Shown: positions 36,226 to 50,200 of the stretch, piece by piece
Numbering within the stretch: position 1 is the stretch's first letter
Layout of the letters: each line of letters starts with the position of its first letter
DNA from: Taenia hydatigena
Taxonomy: Eukaryota > Platyhelminthes > Cestoda > Cyclophyllidea > Taeniidae
Assembly: GCA_036345935.2 (NCBI GenBank)
Contig: JADWOT020000006.1
Location: 15,660,519-15,724,518, forward strand
Reading direction: 5' to 3'
Length of the DNA stretch: 64,000 bases
Position numbers and translations under genes: made by a program
The notes under the pieces: generated by a model
What the model was told of the DNA's origin: nothing
Database searches by the model: none
Seen by the model: the letters and a program-made list of their open reading frames with translations, nothing else

Positions 36226-37130
36226 TGTAGTACTTTGTTTGTTGGAACTACCGGTTCCGGTCAGGGTCACAGAGGTGGCCGTACTGCCCTAGCTGCATGG
36301 GCTGGTCTCCGGGCCATGCCACCAGCCTATTTCCCTACGTCCGTTGAATATATATGTATATATATTCTACCCTAGCATTCTGCCTTCTCTTGCATTCGAG
36401 GGAGCCTCGGGACGCTACATTGGTGGTAGCAGAAAGCTAACCCGACTCTATAGGGTTCCTATCCCGATCTCTACCGCCTGCGGCATGTTGCAGCGGTGCA
36501 AAAGAAATGCACGTACTACGGATGGGCCACGAACGACGTCCACCTCCGGCATCTACCCCTTCTACGTGTTCTACAAGAAAGCTATCAACAACTGAAGCGA
36601 CACTAGCCACGGACCACCTGGAAAGTTTCGTACCGAAGATTACCCCTAATATACTTGCTTAAGGAGATCGACGTGCTAAAGCCCCCCTATGGACATACTG
36701 ATGGTCGGCAGAACCACTTCTTCTGAACTTTGTTTCCAAGCCAAGCGAAACCAGAAGTGCAATGCACTGTCACGAGGAATCACTGACGTTGTTGTCAAGC
36801 ATCGCCTCAATGGCGTGGAATGTCGGCGACTGGCATGGTCAGCTCGTGGGTGCTTCTTGTAGCACTGAGCATGCTGTGATGGCTGACGCGGGAGATGTAC
36901 CGAGGGGCGGGTCGGGGACGACGCTCGAAAAAGGAGAGGGGCAATGTAGTACTTTGTTTGTTTGAACTACCGGTTTTAGTGAGGGTCACAGAGGTGGTCG
37001 CACTGCCCTATCTGCGTGGGCTGGTCTCCGGGCCATGCCAGCGGCCTATTTCCATCTGTCCGTTGAATATATATATTCTACCCCAGTTTTTTGCCTTCTT
37101 TTGTCTTTGAGGGAGCCTCGGGACGCTAAA
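36226..37130 (+). mobile_element. Best-preserved TRIM element, copy C, plus orientation
   Basis: The LTR at 36226-36419 begins TGTAGTACTTTG and ends GGGACGCTACA. It is followed by TTGGTGGTAGCAGAAAGC, where TGGTAGCAGA fits the 3' end of initiator methionine tRNA as a primer-binding site. The internal region is 525 bp, with about 35 bp more than copies A and B (near 36660-36695). A polypurine tract at about 36928-36944 (AAAAAGGAGAGGGGCAA) precedes the second LTR (36945-37130, ending GCTAAA). There is no open frame for retroviral proteins. The LTRs differ at scattered positions and no convincing target-site duplication was seen, so the insertion is not very recent. The element type corresponds to taeniid TRIMs as I remember them. 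Confidence 0.88.
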
Positions 37131-37759
37131 CTGTTGCTGCTGGAATGGCCGAGGCTACGCTATCCGTCTAGGTACGATATAAGGGAATTAAAGTGGATTC
37201 TTTTCTAAAATTGAGAGTTAAGCAACTAGCAAACGGATTTTATAGCTTTTTACTTTCCTCCTTTTGGTCTGTGGCATTTTTTTGTCACACTTTTGCATAA
37301 GGGATCAGCGGAATCATTGCTTATAGAAAACTCCAACAAACCAACTAGGCTGGTCATTGTTTTGCCTGCAGCTTAATCAGTCATCTTAGCAAATATTCAA
37401 AAATTTTGCTTCAATTTTTTTGGAAAAAGTTCAGCGGTGGATATTTAAAACACACTTAATAATTCATGCTAAGAAATGTTACTTGCAAGCATTATTCATC
37501 CTCAATTCCTTAAAGTCAAGGCGAAACCTTGAAGATCGTGAGTCTGCCTATTACTGTACTTTCTTAAGCTCAGTTGCTAAATAACTATTGTAATTACTCT
37601 TTATACCTACACTTTAAATATTGCATTCTACAAACTCTTATTATCGTTATCAATATTAAATTAACCATTGAGGTGAGCCAATAAAAGTCAGAGTTTCTTT
37701 GCGCTTGCTCTGCTTCACTATCATGCGCTTTTGGTGATTGCTGTGAGCGGTGAGGGCCG
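37131..37759. promoter_or_regulatory. Upstream region of the TOR gene
   Basis: AT-rich DNA between TRIM copy C and the TOR start codon; the TOR promoter and 5' untranslated region must lie here unless they extend into the element. No specific motif could be assigned. Confidence 0.35.
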
Positions 37760-40700
37760 ATGGATAGTACTCTAAGTCGTTTTTTGAATGGTCTTAAGTC
37801 AAGTTCTGATGAAGTTCGCCTTTCGACGGTTGCAGAAATCCGTCGTTTCGTGGCTTCCGAGCTAAAAGAGGCTGCCGCTAGCAATTATGCTGAATTTATC
37901 GAGGATTTATGCGTTGAATTCGAAGGAATGCTATCGGGAACTGATCCCAATGAGAAGAAAGGCGCTATCCTCGCTATTGGTATGCCAGTGGGTGTGGTCT
38001 TGCGCTTTATCAGTGTATATGGTGTTTGGCTTTCGTAACTACAATTCCATTCAAAAGGATAACCTTTCTTTCTTATCGTCCCCTGAAGCGAAGGCATCGC
38101 ATATTTGGTATAATGATGACTGTTGCTCCAAAAGCTCCTTGAAAGAGGTCCAAAATCTGTACTATTAACCTATTTACCATTTACTAGCCTCTCTATTTAC
38201 ACTTAAGTTTCTCTATCATGGGATTTCTTTACTTCTTTTGTAGGCTGCTTAGCTGAAATTGATTTCTCTGCAATCGCTCCGTATTGCTCGCAATTCATTA
38301 ATTTATTGAACCTCTTGTCTACATCGTCCGATCTCCCCCTTCTTGTTCTCGCTGCTCGTCTATTGGGTGAATTCGGTCTCTTGCTACCCAACGATTTTGC
38401 CGAAGGGCAGATAAAACGTGCTTGTGAGTACTTGAAGCGAGGGAGTCTTTCTATTTCCCAGAAACAATTCTATGTGAGTTCTTCTAATCTTTACTCGCCT
38501 TCCTAAAAAGGTTTTTTTGTGGATTTACTGTGTATTTGCTCTACATATGTAATATTTTTTTTTGAGTCCAAAAATTTGAATTGTAGATTCTTACCCTTCG
38601 CGAAGCTGCACTACACACACCTACCAGCTATTATCATCACCTTACCAAGTGTCTTCCAGTACTTCTTCAATATTTTAGGGAAAAAGACGTGAGTTTATTT
38701 ACTGGTAGTGTGATATCTCTCCTCATTTCCTTACGCCCGCTCAGTGTGAATAATGTGCGCTATCGATTTTTATGCATATTTTTGAAGTGTTCAGAAACGA
38801 AATGATTAGTGCTATTGTTTACTGTTTCTTTAGATTGTACTTCGTGATTTGGTGGCTATGGCTCTGCGAAGCACTCTTGCTATTGCCACTGAAAATGAAA
38901 TTGGTCGTCGTGGACAGCAAATGAGCCTTGATACCGATGTAAATGTGGATGGATTCGGTGATAGCTCTTCATACGCCTCGGCTAACCGACCGATAGCTTC
39001 CAGTTCCAGTAGACAGTTTTTGAGAGGCGTTGGTAATACACCTGTTCGGAAGTTTAGCAGCAGCCAACAACTAGCAGTACCACAAGCTAATTCCTACTAC
39101 TGTCCTGTTAACGAGCCTCCAATGATCTGGTATCATCTGTGTGTTGCGCAGGTGCTGTTTACTCACAGCAAAGCTCTTGCAACCAAGTCTTCGGACCATC
39201 ATGCGCCATTGGTGAGTTTAGATCGGTAGATTGAATTACTATGTAGTCATTGCCTCGAGTATACAGAAAAATGACCAGGGATGAATGGGCTCATGGAAGT
39301 CTTCTGATTCTTAACGAACTCCTCGTCCACTCGAATCCCGAGTTTGAAAAGCTCAGGAGCTCACTGGATAGCATGGTTGGACAGGTAATATCTTTTCTCA
39401 AGAGTGAGGAGGAATGTGTGAAAATGGTTCTGAAGTGGTTTTGTGTTTCAGCCTATTTTTCACGTCCTGGTAGTTAACCAGACGGAGGGTGAGTTGGCGG
39501 TGCGATCGGTGAACCAGACTCCATGGCCGGTTGTTATCTCACCCAGCCAGCAGACAGAGCTGAGTCTGGTCCCTGGAGCCCACCTCTCCGCTCTTACCTC
39601 ATCTGTACAGGTCTACGGCGATGAGGGTGTCGCAAGTGAACTTCTGCGTCAACAGCAATTTCGTCAACAGAGAGCTGTATCCCTCGTCTCTGAATCTTGC
39701 CAGCGCATGCTCGGTGCCAATCTCGATAAGGTTGATTAAAAAACAGACGAGAACTGTGTAGATCCTATCTCTAGGAATGGACTTTCGTGCTTCCTATTGA
39801 TTGAAATTTAATGCGCTAAGTTAGACTGTTGCGATAGGATACACCACCTGGCTGCCTTCGGTTTCATTTACTTGAATTCGTTCTTTCGGTAGATTTGGGA
39901 GTTGGTTCTTGGCTTCTTGAACCTGAAGCATACTGGCGTGCTGCATCTCGTTTTGAAGGTGATTCCTCGGCTTGTCGCATTTGAAAGAAGCGCTTTTTTA
40001 AATCGGGAGTAGGTCTGCCTTTTTTCGCTTGAAATGCATAATAACTTAGTTGATAATCATACCCCATGTTTGTCGGTAGGTTTGTTGATATGACGGTGTT
40101 GGTCTCCAAGAGTGTTGCGAAGCCGGAAGAGACTTCACAAAGGTTTGTTTTTCGCATGCGCCTAGCTTTCTGTTCGCCATATTCGTACTTAGCTTTCTTC
40201 CAATGTATGATACGAATTATTCATCAAGCGATTCCAGTGAGACCTACTCGAAATTCTCATGCCTTTTTTATGTGCGCGTATCGCGTTCAGCACATGACTA
40301 TTATTAGGTTGCGGGTGCGAAATAAGTGTGTGACAAATCAGTGGTTGTCAAGCTGCTTTTGTTTACAAACATGTTTTAAAACGCTAGCGCCCATGCATAT
40401 TTATCATTAGGTAGAGTATCAGGAAGCACTTTTCATCTCAGTACATCATGTGCATTTTTAGATGCTTCTTAATTTACATTTGCGGATGTTTTCATGTAAT
40501 GTGCTTCTTTTCATCCTATATTCCTTTCTGTATTACTGTTATTGCTTAGTCGTTGTTACTTTTGCTTTTTAGTGTCCTACGGACGGTGATAACTTTCCTC
40601 TTTGATTGTGTAAATCGAGATCGGGAAAAGGGTTATGCACTAGTTACACTCGGCCTCATGATGCATACCGTTGGAGACGAATTTGAGAAACACGGTTATC

Positions 40701-43700
40701 TGGCTCAGCTTATTTCTGTCTTACTAAACCAATTAAATTCAACGAAAGACATTTCTGCCTCGAAGTACGCCTCTTTTTATCTTTTTGAAACATTGACTTT
40801 AATGCTGAGGTGTCACGTAGCTTGCATTTGCTCTACCTTGCAGAAAGCGACTCGGTGGTCTGTCGACTGCGGTCCTACTGACGATTGGGCTCATTGCTAA
40901 GTCCCTGGGATCTCGTGCTTGTTCCTCGCTCAAGCCTCTTTTAGACCCGATGATCTCACGCGGGCTCTCTCAGCCGATGACTGTGACATGCGCACTTGTT
41001 GCCGAACACATTCCCGAACTGAAACGCGATGTGCAGGTAATGCCAGTATCATCAATTTTTGACACCCCTGATTTCAGGTTAATCGTTTTTAACCTTACCC
41101 AAACCCATTTGCAGGATAGCCTGCTAAAGCGGATCAACGTTATTTTGGCGAACAGCATTGGCATCGGTGCTGTCTCATCCATTGCATTAGGAAATGGTAC
41201 GATCCCTTGCGTCTTTGGTTCTGTGCTACCTGGTTCTAACACTACTGGTGGACATTTAGCTGCTGCCGCCCCGCGTATTACCTCATCGCGCGGCCGCAAT
41301 TCCTCAGCTCACGCCAGCTCAGTCCGAGTAAGGACGAGCTCTATTCCACTGCCTGGATTCCCTTGGAGTGAGTCCTTCTCCAAGAACGCCAGCAGTGCAG
41401 AATTTGACCTTTACGATGACGTGCTCAGCGAAAGCCAACTTGTCGCCGTGGCACTGAGAACCCTTGGAAACTTTGATTTTGAAGGTAAGGCCTTCTTCAT
41501 AATCATCCTGCTTTTCGGTCTCCATCCATGAATTCCATACCTAATCTAATTACTTTCCCCTCCTCTCAATGCAAAACTATTTTCCAGGCTACACACTGGC
41601 ACACTGCGTGAGGCATACTGCGGAAAACTTTATCTCCATCAGTGCCTGTGGTGTCAGAGGAATTCGTTTAGAAGGCGTTAGAACATGTCTGAGGTTGATG
41701 CTACCCTTGATAAAGGTATACTTGCTTCCGGTATAATTCACCTTCATTTCCCCTCCAGTCTGCGGAGCTTGTACCCGGTCCAATGCAAAAAACGTTGGAT
41801 GCTATTTCCGACATACTAGGGAAGTTGCTTATCGTCGGAATTTGTGATCCAGGTAAGATATGAAATCGTCAACCTTGCCTTGCTAGACGCGGAGGTGAGG
41901 AAGTGCGTCTTCTCCTCATTGGATAGCCAGTTTGACAATTATTTGGCGCAGTCTCGGCACCTGAATTCCCTCTTCGTTGCTCTAAATGATGAAGTTTTTG
42001 CCATTCGTGGCTTGGTCATGCAGTGTCTTGGACGTCTTTCTGATGTTAATCCTGCCTGCGTACAACCTACTCTTCGAAGCGTCCTGCTCAAAGTGGGTTT
42101 CGTTTTCTATTCTTTCAGTCGATATCGATAGACTTATAAACGCTTTCAAAAAGCGTTGGAAAATACTATCTTTTACTAGTGAACGGCATTAATACATGTA
42201 TTGTGTACCGATTCCCTATAATGCTGTATTAAATCTTCTAGATCATCACAGACTTAGCAGACAGCGGGACGACAAAGAACAAGGAGGAGTCTGCTGCATT
42301 AGTGGCCATCCTCGCTGCAACGGCGCCACACTTCATTTTGCCCTATGGAGAATCCCTCTTGCACGTAATTATCCCGCAGATACGGAATGCGTTGCCGATT
42401 AACCTACGTATGAAGCTTCTCATCATGCGGAATGAGAGACTGCAAAATGCAGGCAAGTAGTTACCGATGTCTTTCATTAGTACACTAGTGCTGCAACTGA
42501 AACAGCAAATTGAGTTTCTATATTTCTTCTTGAATGATTTCGCACGTCGATATTTGTCCTAATTCCCACTTGCTGTGCCACACCCAAATTCTCGCACGTT
42601 CATGTTAACTTGCTCATTCTTTAAAAGGCACTATTGCCTTGCAAACAAAACCTCTAGCATTCTTATTGCTCATTATGTTCTACTTTTTCCTCATAACGAT
42701 TTGAACCCCTTAACCTGTTCTACTTCTAATTACCTGTGTTAATTTATGCTATTAACCATCTCAATTACAAATCAAACCGCTTCACGGCATCGAAAAGACC
42801 AACATATTACTTTAGCCAACAAGCTAGGAGCCTGTTCATTCAGCTGCCACGGTGACTTGCCGACCGATGCCAACGAGATCTCCTTGAGTACGGCTCTATT
42901 AGCCTCACAATCAGCGGCGCATTCGGCAGCGCAGGCAGTACAGGCCGTGGCAACGGCCACAGCTCGGGGCGTTGGCCAGCAGTTGGGGCGCTCCATTGCT
43001 AGTACTAAGCCCACCCTTCCTACCTCTGGCCGGACAACCACTGTCTGCGCTCGCGCCGTTGTCGCCGCAAACCAGGCTGCCCACTCGGCTGCTATTGCTG
43101 CTAAAGTTATCAGTTCCGCGATCGGACGCCAGGGCAAGTGTGGATCTGCATTGTATGATGAATTTTCGGTGAGGAATTATCTTCTTCCCTTGTACTGATG
43201 CACTTAGCTTATTATCATCATCTGATAATTTACCACTATTGGGGAGTAACACTTCAATTTCAAGAATCTCACCCGTATTTATCATCGTCGTCAACTTTTC
43301 AAGTGTGTATTCACTGAGGCACAAAATGCGGTTCTTAAGATCCTAATGCTTTTATTCCAACTCGTTTTGCTCAAAAATATCATTGCATACAGTTGATGAA
43401 TCCTACAGCAATTGGAAAGACAATTAATTTTTTCCTTTATTGAAAATCAAAATACCCTTCACGATTTCGAAAGGATTGTTAGTCTATTTGTTCTAAGGTT
43501 ATGGATAGCAACATTTTAAAGTTAGTTTTCATGCTCTCAAAGGCGAAACTCAACTTCGTTTATGTGAATCACTGCGTTTGAATAGAAAATTAGTTCTCTT
43601 CATTTTTTTATACTTTTTTATGTTCAGTCAAGCCATATTCTTGGTTGCCCCGAATTTCCTCGGAGCGGGGGTTGCGAATTGGATTTGCTGATTGGTGAGC

Positions 43701-46700
43701 CGCACGAGACTCTCCCAGGTACGAGTCAGGAATTTCTTGCAGCTGCGGCCAGTCTAGGTGGCAGCGAAGGCTCTGAGACTTCAAGAGGCTTCTTTGTGGG
43801 CACTCTGGATGCCATTCGACCCGGTGAAATCGGTGGTTTTATGCCGTCCAATCAGCTGCCCATCCCAGGGACGCTACGCACTGGCCGAAGGATCCTCGAG
43901 AATACAAACGCCATTTGGCGCGAACCGAAAGGTCTAGTGGTAGCACTATTCTCCGCTTTGGCGCATCTGTCCACCGTATGTCCCCAAGCTGTGGTGACTC
44001 TGATGGACGACTTAATTCCTGTGCTCGTGTACATGCTGCAGGATCCCACTTGTCACGCCAAAAGATCGGTAAATCCTTGCGTTAACTGTGTTTTGGGGAA
44101 CTCTTTTGAATAACCTGAAATTTTACTTTAAAGGTTGCTGCGTGGGCGTTTGGTGTTCTGGTTTCGAACACCGGTTACGTTGTCCGCCCATACATGAAGC
44201 ACCCCGATCTTATGGAGCTGTTATTCGCGCTACTGCGAAGCGTCGAATCGAAGAGTATCCAGGTTGAGGTACGTATTTTATGACAAGGTTTTTTCTGTCC
44301 TCTTTCTGTACATCTGCTAGTACTGTACTTTAGATTCTACGCTTGTTGGGTCTTATTGGTGCCGTCGACCCGTTCAAACTAAAAGTTTCCATGGGACAAT
44401 ATGACTACATACAAGAGACTGATACTGCCGTCAGTCAGTACGATATCGCGGAGTCTCGAGATGGTATGTCAACACTTTTTGATAGAAAATCGTGGATTCT
44501 GTCATCTCTGATAAATGTTGGGTGAGATTCACAAGATGTAGACAGGTTCAAAATGCGTCAAAGTAAATAGTCGAGAAATATCTGCCCCACTTTACCTGAA
44601 GCCTAGATGAAAATTATTGCATTTTGCGGACCTAAAAGGTATTCATTTTAGGCAAATATTTAATATTTTTTCTCCATTGTTTTCTATCTTTGCGTTGAAA
44701 ATCACGTAAATGATCACTTGGTTCGGCTGTGCGCTTGATTGTGAGAAATCTGATTTGCAAAACATTGTTCCATGTTAGAATGCATGGCTTTTGATCCTTG
44801 AGATTTTTTTGCTTAGCCCATGCATTATGCTTGCTAGCCCTTGAAAACTGCTCATTCTGATGTTTCACTAAAATCCAGGCTATCAGCGAAAAGCTGTAGT
44901 GTGCAACAATTTGACTTTGACCTGTGACGTGGTTGGTGTATATGTGTACTGACACCGTAGAAGCGCTCATTAGGATGTAGAACGTACGTGGCTCACAGCA
45001 CCAACTGAAGGGGTAAACTTGAGCGTAATTGTTTGGATCCCAAAAATGCAATCCCGTCGCTGCATCGTTTGTCCACTAGTTGACATCACACAGTCGGAGT
45101 TGCTGGTAAATCTGTGTTGGGACAACCGAGAGGAGTTCTTCGCGGGCTACTCCCTCTCGGCCTTGATAAACATACTACGCGAGCCAGGAATGCGAAGCAA
45201 CTGGGACCACGTGGTGCAGGTGATCGCCAGTGTTCTGGAGTCCTTCAACCAACGCGCCATTCCTTGCCTCCACCAGGTCATGATGGAGCTATTCAAATGC
45301 CTCCAGGGTCTTCATGAGACCAAAGTACGTCTTCAACCTCTGCTTACGTCATACCCTGTTCGTGCACCTCAAAATCTTGCGAACATATTTCGTTGAACTT
45401 AACCTTGTTGTTATCACCAATCAACGGCCTTGGAACCGTTGACGTCAGTCGTTAATTAACATCGTAGCGGGCTTTGTAGCAACTGACCTCTCTTGATTTC
45501 AATAACCATTTTTTGGCCGTTCATGTTTTTGCGATTAAAAGATAAACGTTCCTATCCAATCACTCCCTACCACCGTCGTTGATGCGGATTTTCTTGTCGC
45601 ATCAATGAATCGGGAATTAGTGTCCGAAATCCATCGCCACGAAGTGTAGTAGTTTTGACACCTTTTATTCGGATGGACACCATACCTTGCAAGTCACTGT
45701 AATATAACATTCGTTAGGCATATTAGCGATTCCATAATCTTTTGAGCTACATAGAGACTGTCGAACTATTAATAGATGCATCTGTCATTTGTAACTTTTA
45801 ATTATGTAGCGTGAACTTTTGATCCTTCAACTCTTTCTCTTACTTCAATAGATCCATTGTGTTCTAAAAATGGATCGCTTAAATACCCATTTCAAACAAC
45901 TTATCTAATTGGCATTGCTATAACGAATCTGGCATTTTGTTAAAAACACCTAACTTCCTTTAATTACTGGTGGCTTATATATTCGGTCCTTCCATCCCCA
46001 ATCATTTCCTTTACTTTCAGCTTCAAGAAGCAATCACTTATCATATGTGCAGTATAGTCCAGATAATTGGACCCTTCGCCAAAGAGTTTGCCTCCGAAAT
46101 AGTTGATATTATCACCACCTACTGGAATTTCTCGGCATCACATATTGTTCAGCGCAACTGCATTCGTCTGGCTGGCGCGATTGCCAAAGCCATCAAAACC
46201 GACTTCCGCCCCTCCATGCCACGACTCGTGCCCTGCATTTTGCGCAGCCTGAAGCAAGAAATGGTTGACGAAAATCTCATTGCGGTAAGGTTGAAATGCC
46301 TTTTCTCCTCGTCAGCGGTAGGGACTACGCCACCTTTGGAGCGCATAGATACTCTCTGCACCAAACATTGGAGTTCATGCTCTAAGTTTTTTTGCCCTGC
46401 GCTGGGAGAATGATAGCGGTCTTTGTTTAACCTCGTTAATTTTATTTTTTTAGCTCTGCGATTTAATAAGTGATTTGGGTTCTCTACTGGATGGCCATCT
46501 CCACATTCTGCTACCGGCTTTAACGTCTCTAGTGGCAAATTTAGAAGACACACCTTACGAGCACCTTTTACGCACAGCCCTAGAAGCGAAAACTGTTCAG
46601 TCAGCACAGACCATCACCACTGTCACGACTATCGCCACCAATGCGGGCTCGGTGCCGGTGAGCCAATCAGCAGCGGCGCAGGCCTTGTCGTCCAGTTGCA

Positions 46701-47215
46701 GCCCCGAGTCCGTTGAGGTGATGAGCGCAACCTCACCGTCCTACCTTGACGACAGCTTCGTAATGGGAACTCCAGTCGACTCTCTGCTCGTCGACTCAAT
46801 CGGAGAAGTTGGCGGAAGCGTGGCCATCCCCTCACGTAGCGCCCTTCGCGCTGCACAAAGGGCAGCCAACAATCCTTCGGTACCCGGCAGCCTCCAGACC
46901 CGTCTGGCTGCGTTACGCTGCATGGCTCAAATCACGAGGGTGCTCTGTGTTGAGTCTCTGGCCACCAATATCGTCCAACCTCTCTGCAGACTCCTCAACG
47001 CCCTTTACGAACGATCACTGACAGTTGCAGAGGTAAAGAATAAGCAATCAGCCCCACAGGTTGCTCTCAGAGCTCTTTATCCATCCTGCATGGATGTGGT
47101 CTCCAATTTGGCACTTCAAATGGGTTCGGGCTTCAAGTTCATCATGCCTGTAGTGCAGGTCACCCTGAACCTGGTTAACATACCACACAAAAGGTTTGAC
47201 ATGGCTCTAGAAAAG
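37760..47215 (+). other. MTOR: TOR: N-terminal HEAT solenoid with Ala/Ser-rich insertions
   Basis: The first exon encodes the conserved [20 protein letters not shown] and [12 protein letters not shown] blocks of TOR N-termini. Later landmarks are [96 protein letters not shown] and [18 protein letters not shown], all in the order of human mTOR. Two insertions break the pattern. The 42828-43168 exon plus the start of the next gives about 190 residues of Ala/Ser/Gln-rich sequence ([20 protein letters not shown]). Residues from about 46590 to 46880 add about 95 more, rich in Ser/Ala/Thr. The intron after 42452 seems to use a GC donor. Confidence 0.92.
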
Positions 47216-50200
47216 GTGAGCACTCATCGTTTTGTCCCAGAAAAATGACCCCCATCAGTTTCTTTTCAGTTCGAATAACGCATTGTGCTCTGCTCCCTAC
47301 GGCAGGTGAATGGCGATGGTTATAGGCGGCCAAACTTTTCCGCTGATGGTCAGCCTATTTCACATGATACTCACGCGAATTTCACTCGCAAAACTGATCC
47401 CGATAAACTGGTCAAAAATTACACTCTTAATAGGTAATTTAAGTGCTCTTGATATTTGCCGTTAGGTTTACCTTACAATCTTCATGAATGTCATTGTTGG
47501 ACCGGTTACTGGTCGCATTCGTCCCTTTGGCCCACGTAGTTTGAACTTACAACGTGCCTGGCAGTCGTCGCGTCTTGCAAGTCCGGAAGACTGGAGCCTA
47601 TGGTTGAAGGCGCTTAGTGTATCGTTATTGCGAGAATCACCCAGTCCGGCCATTCGAGCCTGTGCGCGTCTCACCACTATTGCTCCTCAAATTTCCCGTC
47701 GTCTATTCAATGCTGCCTTCATGAGTTGCTGGAAGGAGCTGCGTGACGCTGAGCAGGATGACCTTATCAACACCCTCGAGAATGTCCTTAGACTTCCTTC
47801 CTCCGCCAGCCAGTCGAGGGAAATAAGCCAGGTCATCCTCAATCTGGAGGAATTTATGGCTCATGCCGATAAGGTCAGCTCATCCTCTTGCTATGATCTC
47901 CACTATTGTTGTCCAAGTAGCGTAAATTATTAATTTTTTCCCCGTCTGATTTTCCCCTCAGTTTTCCGGCAAAGCGCCGCGGGTGCACTTACCACTTTCG
48001 CTGAATCTTCTTGCCGATCGGGCAATGAAGAATCGTGCCTTTGCGAAGGCGCTGCGCTACAAGGAGTTGGAGTTTCTCGATGAGGTGGAAAAACGCTCAA
48101 GTCCAAGTCCTGTGACACTCTCTTCCCTGTTGGCGATCTACGACAAACTACAGCTCACTGAGGCCTCAAACGGCGTTCTTCTCTATGCCACGAAAAATCC
48201 CCGCAATAAACTGGTAAGCCTACCCTCTTCGTTTCACACTTCCCTTTTTCATTTCATTCAAGATTTGGTTGTTCCCTCTCACAAGGCTATCACCCTAGCC
48301 TTCCGGTTATTGGTATTATAATGGTAATACAGTTTACACTTTTTCCTTTGTCGTGTTTTGCATCAACCCTTTTCGGTTGACACGGTATTACCTTGCCTTT
48401 CTTCGAGTAGACTGATGAGGAACTGTGGTACGAGAAGCTCCACAATTGGGACCGCGCGATCGCTCTCTGTGATCGAAAGCTGGAAGACGAGAGGATCAGA
48501 GACAAGACTAAAGCAATTCTTTGTCGTTTAAGGTGTCTACATTCACTTGGTCAGTGGTAAGTTGAAGTACGCAACTTCTGTCGTGTGTTCGTTTTTGGGA
48601 ACCTATTCTTTTCTCTGAACGAATGGTGTCTGTGCACGTGATACCATTGGATGAGTTATGACCTTGACCTAAAGGTTAACTATTTGTGAGGTAGAGTGAT
48701 CTTTGGGGCACATGAGCACAAGCTCTGAACCAAGAACTTGCCTTAGCACTCTCCTTGCGCATGCATGGCTTTTGTGTGGAAGCTCGGATAGGTACTGATG
48801 AATCTGTGTTTGTAAAAACTGACTGCATTGCCTGTAAATGTGGCGGGGGTTAACGCAAATCTGCACCTGATCTTGCTGGTATAATTTGGGATTGAAGGTG
48901 GGAGCGGAGACATCTGTACGTACAAAGAGATGGTTTTTAGGTTTGACATCGGCGGAGTGAGGTTCATGTTGTTCGTTATGAACAAATTAGCATTGAACGA
49001 ATATTATTTCATAAGCGTCACGCGTTTGCGCATGAACGTGCACGCTCCCTGCCCTTTTCGTATGCATACTGAGGTTGGTGATGCCGGAAACCTCCACAGG
49101 TACGTGCATATGTCCATGGCCGCCCACCAGTAGAGAAAGATTGTTTAAAGGGTGAACCTGAGTGGTGGCGTGGGCTTGTATCGTAGGTCGCAATTGGAGT
49201 CGATGGCATGGGAGCGCTGGGGTCAGTTGAGTGAAGGAGCACGGGAACAGGTGGCGCCGCTGGCGACGAATGCGGCTATCACCATTGGGGCGTGGGGCCG
49301 GGCAGCGCACTACACGCAAGCCTTTGCGCCCGCCGATCACGAAGGCGGCTTCTACCGTGCCCTCCTCGCTCTCCATGAGGGCAACTACGCCACTGCCCTC
49401 GACGAGGTGGCTAAGTCACGCAGCCTCCTCGCTGCTAACCTCGTACCCCTCACCACCGAGGGCTACCAGCGCACCTACCCGGTTCGTCTTCCTCTCCCGA
49501 TCCTCATCTTTCTCTTCCACCATCAAATCGTTCCCGTGATGTTTTGTCGATCGTTTCATTGGTGAACTTAAGCCTTACTGACTATTGAAAACATTCTCAT
49601 GGTAAAAGGTTGTGTGCTTAATCTTAATCGATTCATATTTGTGGCCGATTACTCCCTTCCCTCTACTGATGTTTTCACTCTATTATTAACCACATTATGC
49701 CCTTTTGTGCTTATGCTGCCTGGTTGATATTTTTGAGTCTTGAAATTTGGCAACGCACTTATTGCAAAAGATTACGCCACTGTTTGTTGCAACTGCTTTC
49801 CTTTCAAATTTTTAAGAAATCGAACCCTTGAACGCAATTTCAGATTGTTTAATTTCATGAAGGTGACACACTTTAGGCGGTAGCTTTTAAATTTTTTTCA
49901 GGATTTTTCTCTTTCATGAATTAAATCTATTCATATCACTCATTGACTACGTATTTTAATAGTTCGTTTTTCGTTAAAATGATATCAAACACTCAATTTC
50001 ATAATTTCCAACGTAGTTTTCCACACCCACTTTTGTTTCACTAGTCACGTTAGTAACGCAGTGGACTTTCTCAATGCAGAAAGCGTATTCTCTCCCACAA
50101 CCGATTCAATGCTATTCGATTTTTGCAAAATTAACAACCTATTTTTCTGCTCGTACAGGACCTGGTGGATGCGCAGCTTCTCTCGGAAGTGGAGGAAGTG

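Noticed and set aside
42772..43137. Minus-strand open frame of 121 codons, Ala-rich
   Set aside because: It is the antisense shadow of the Ala/Ser-rich TOR exon, whose sense frame is supported by splice sites and phase on both sides.
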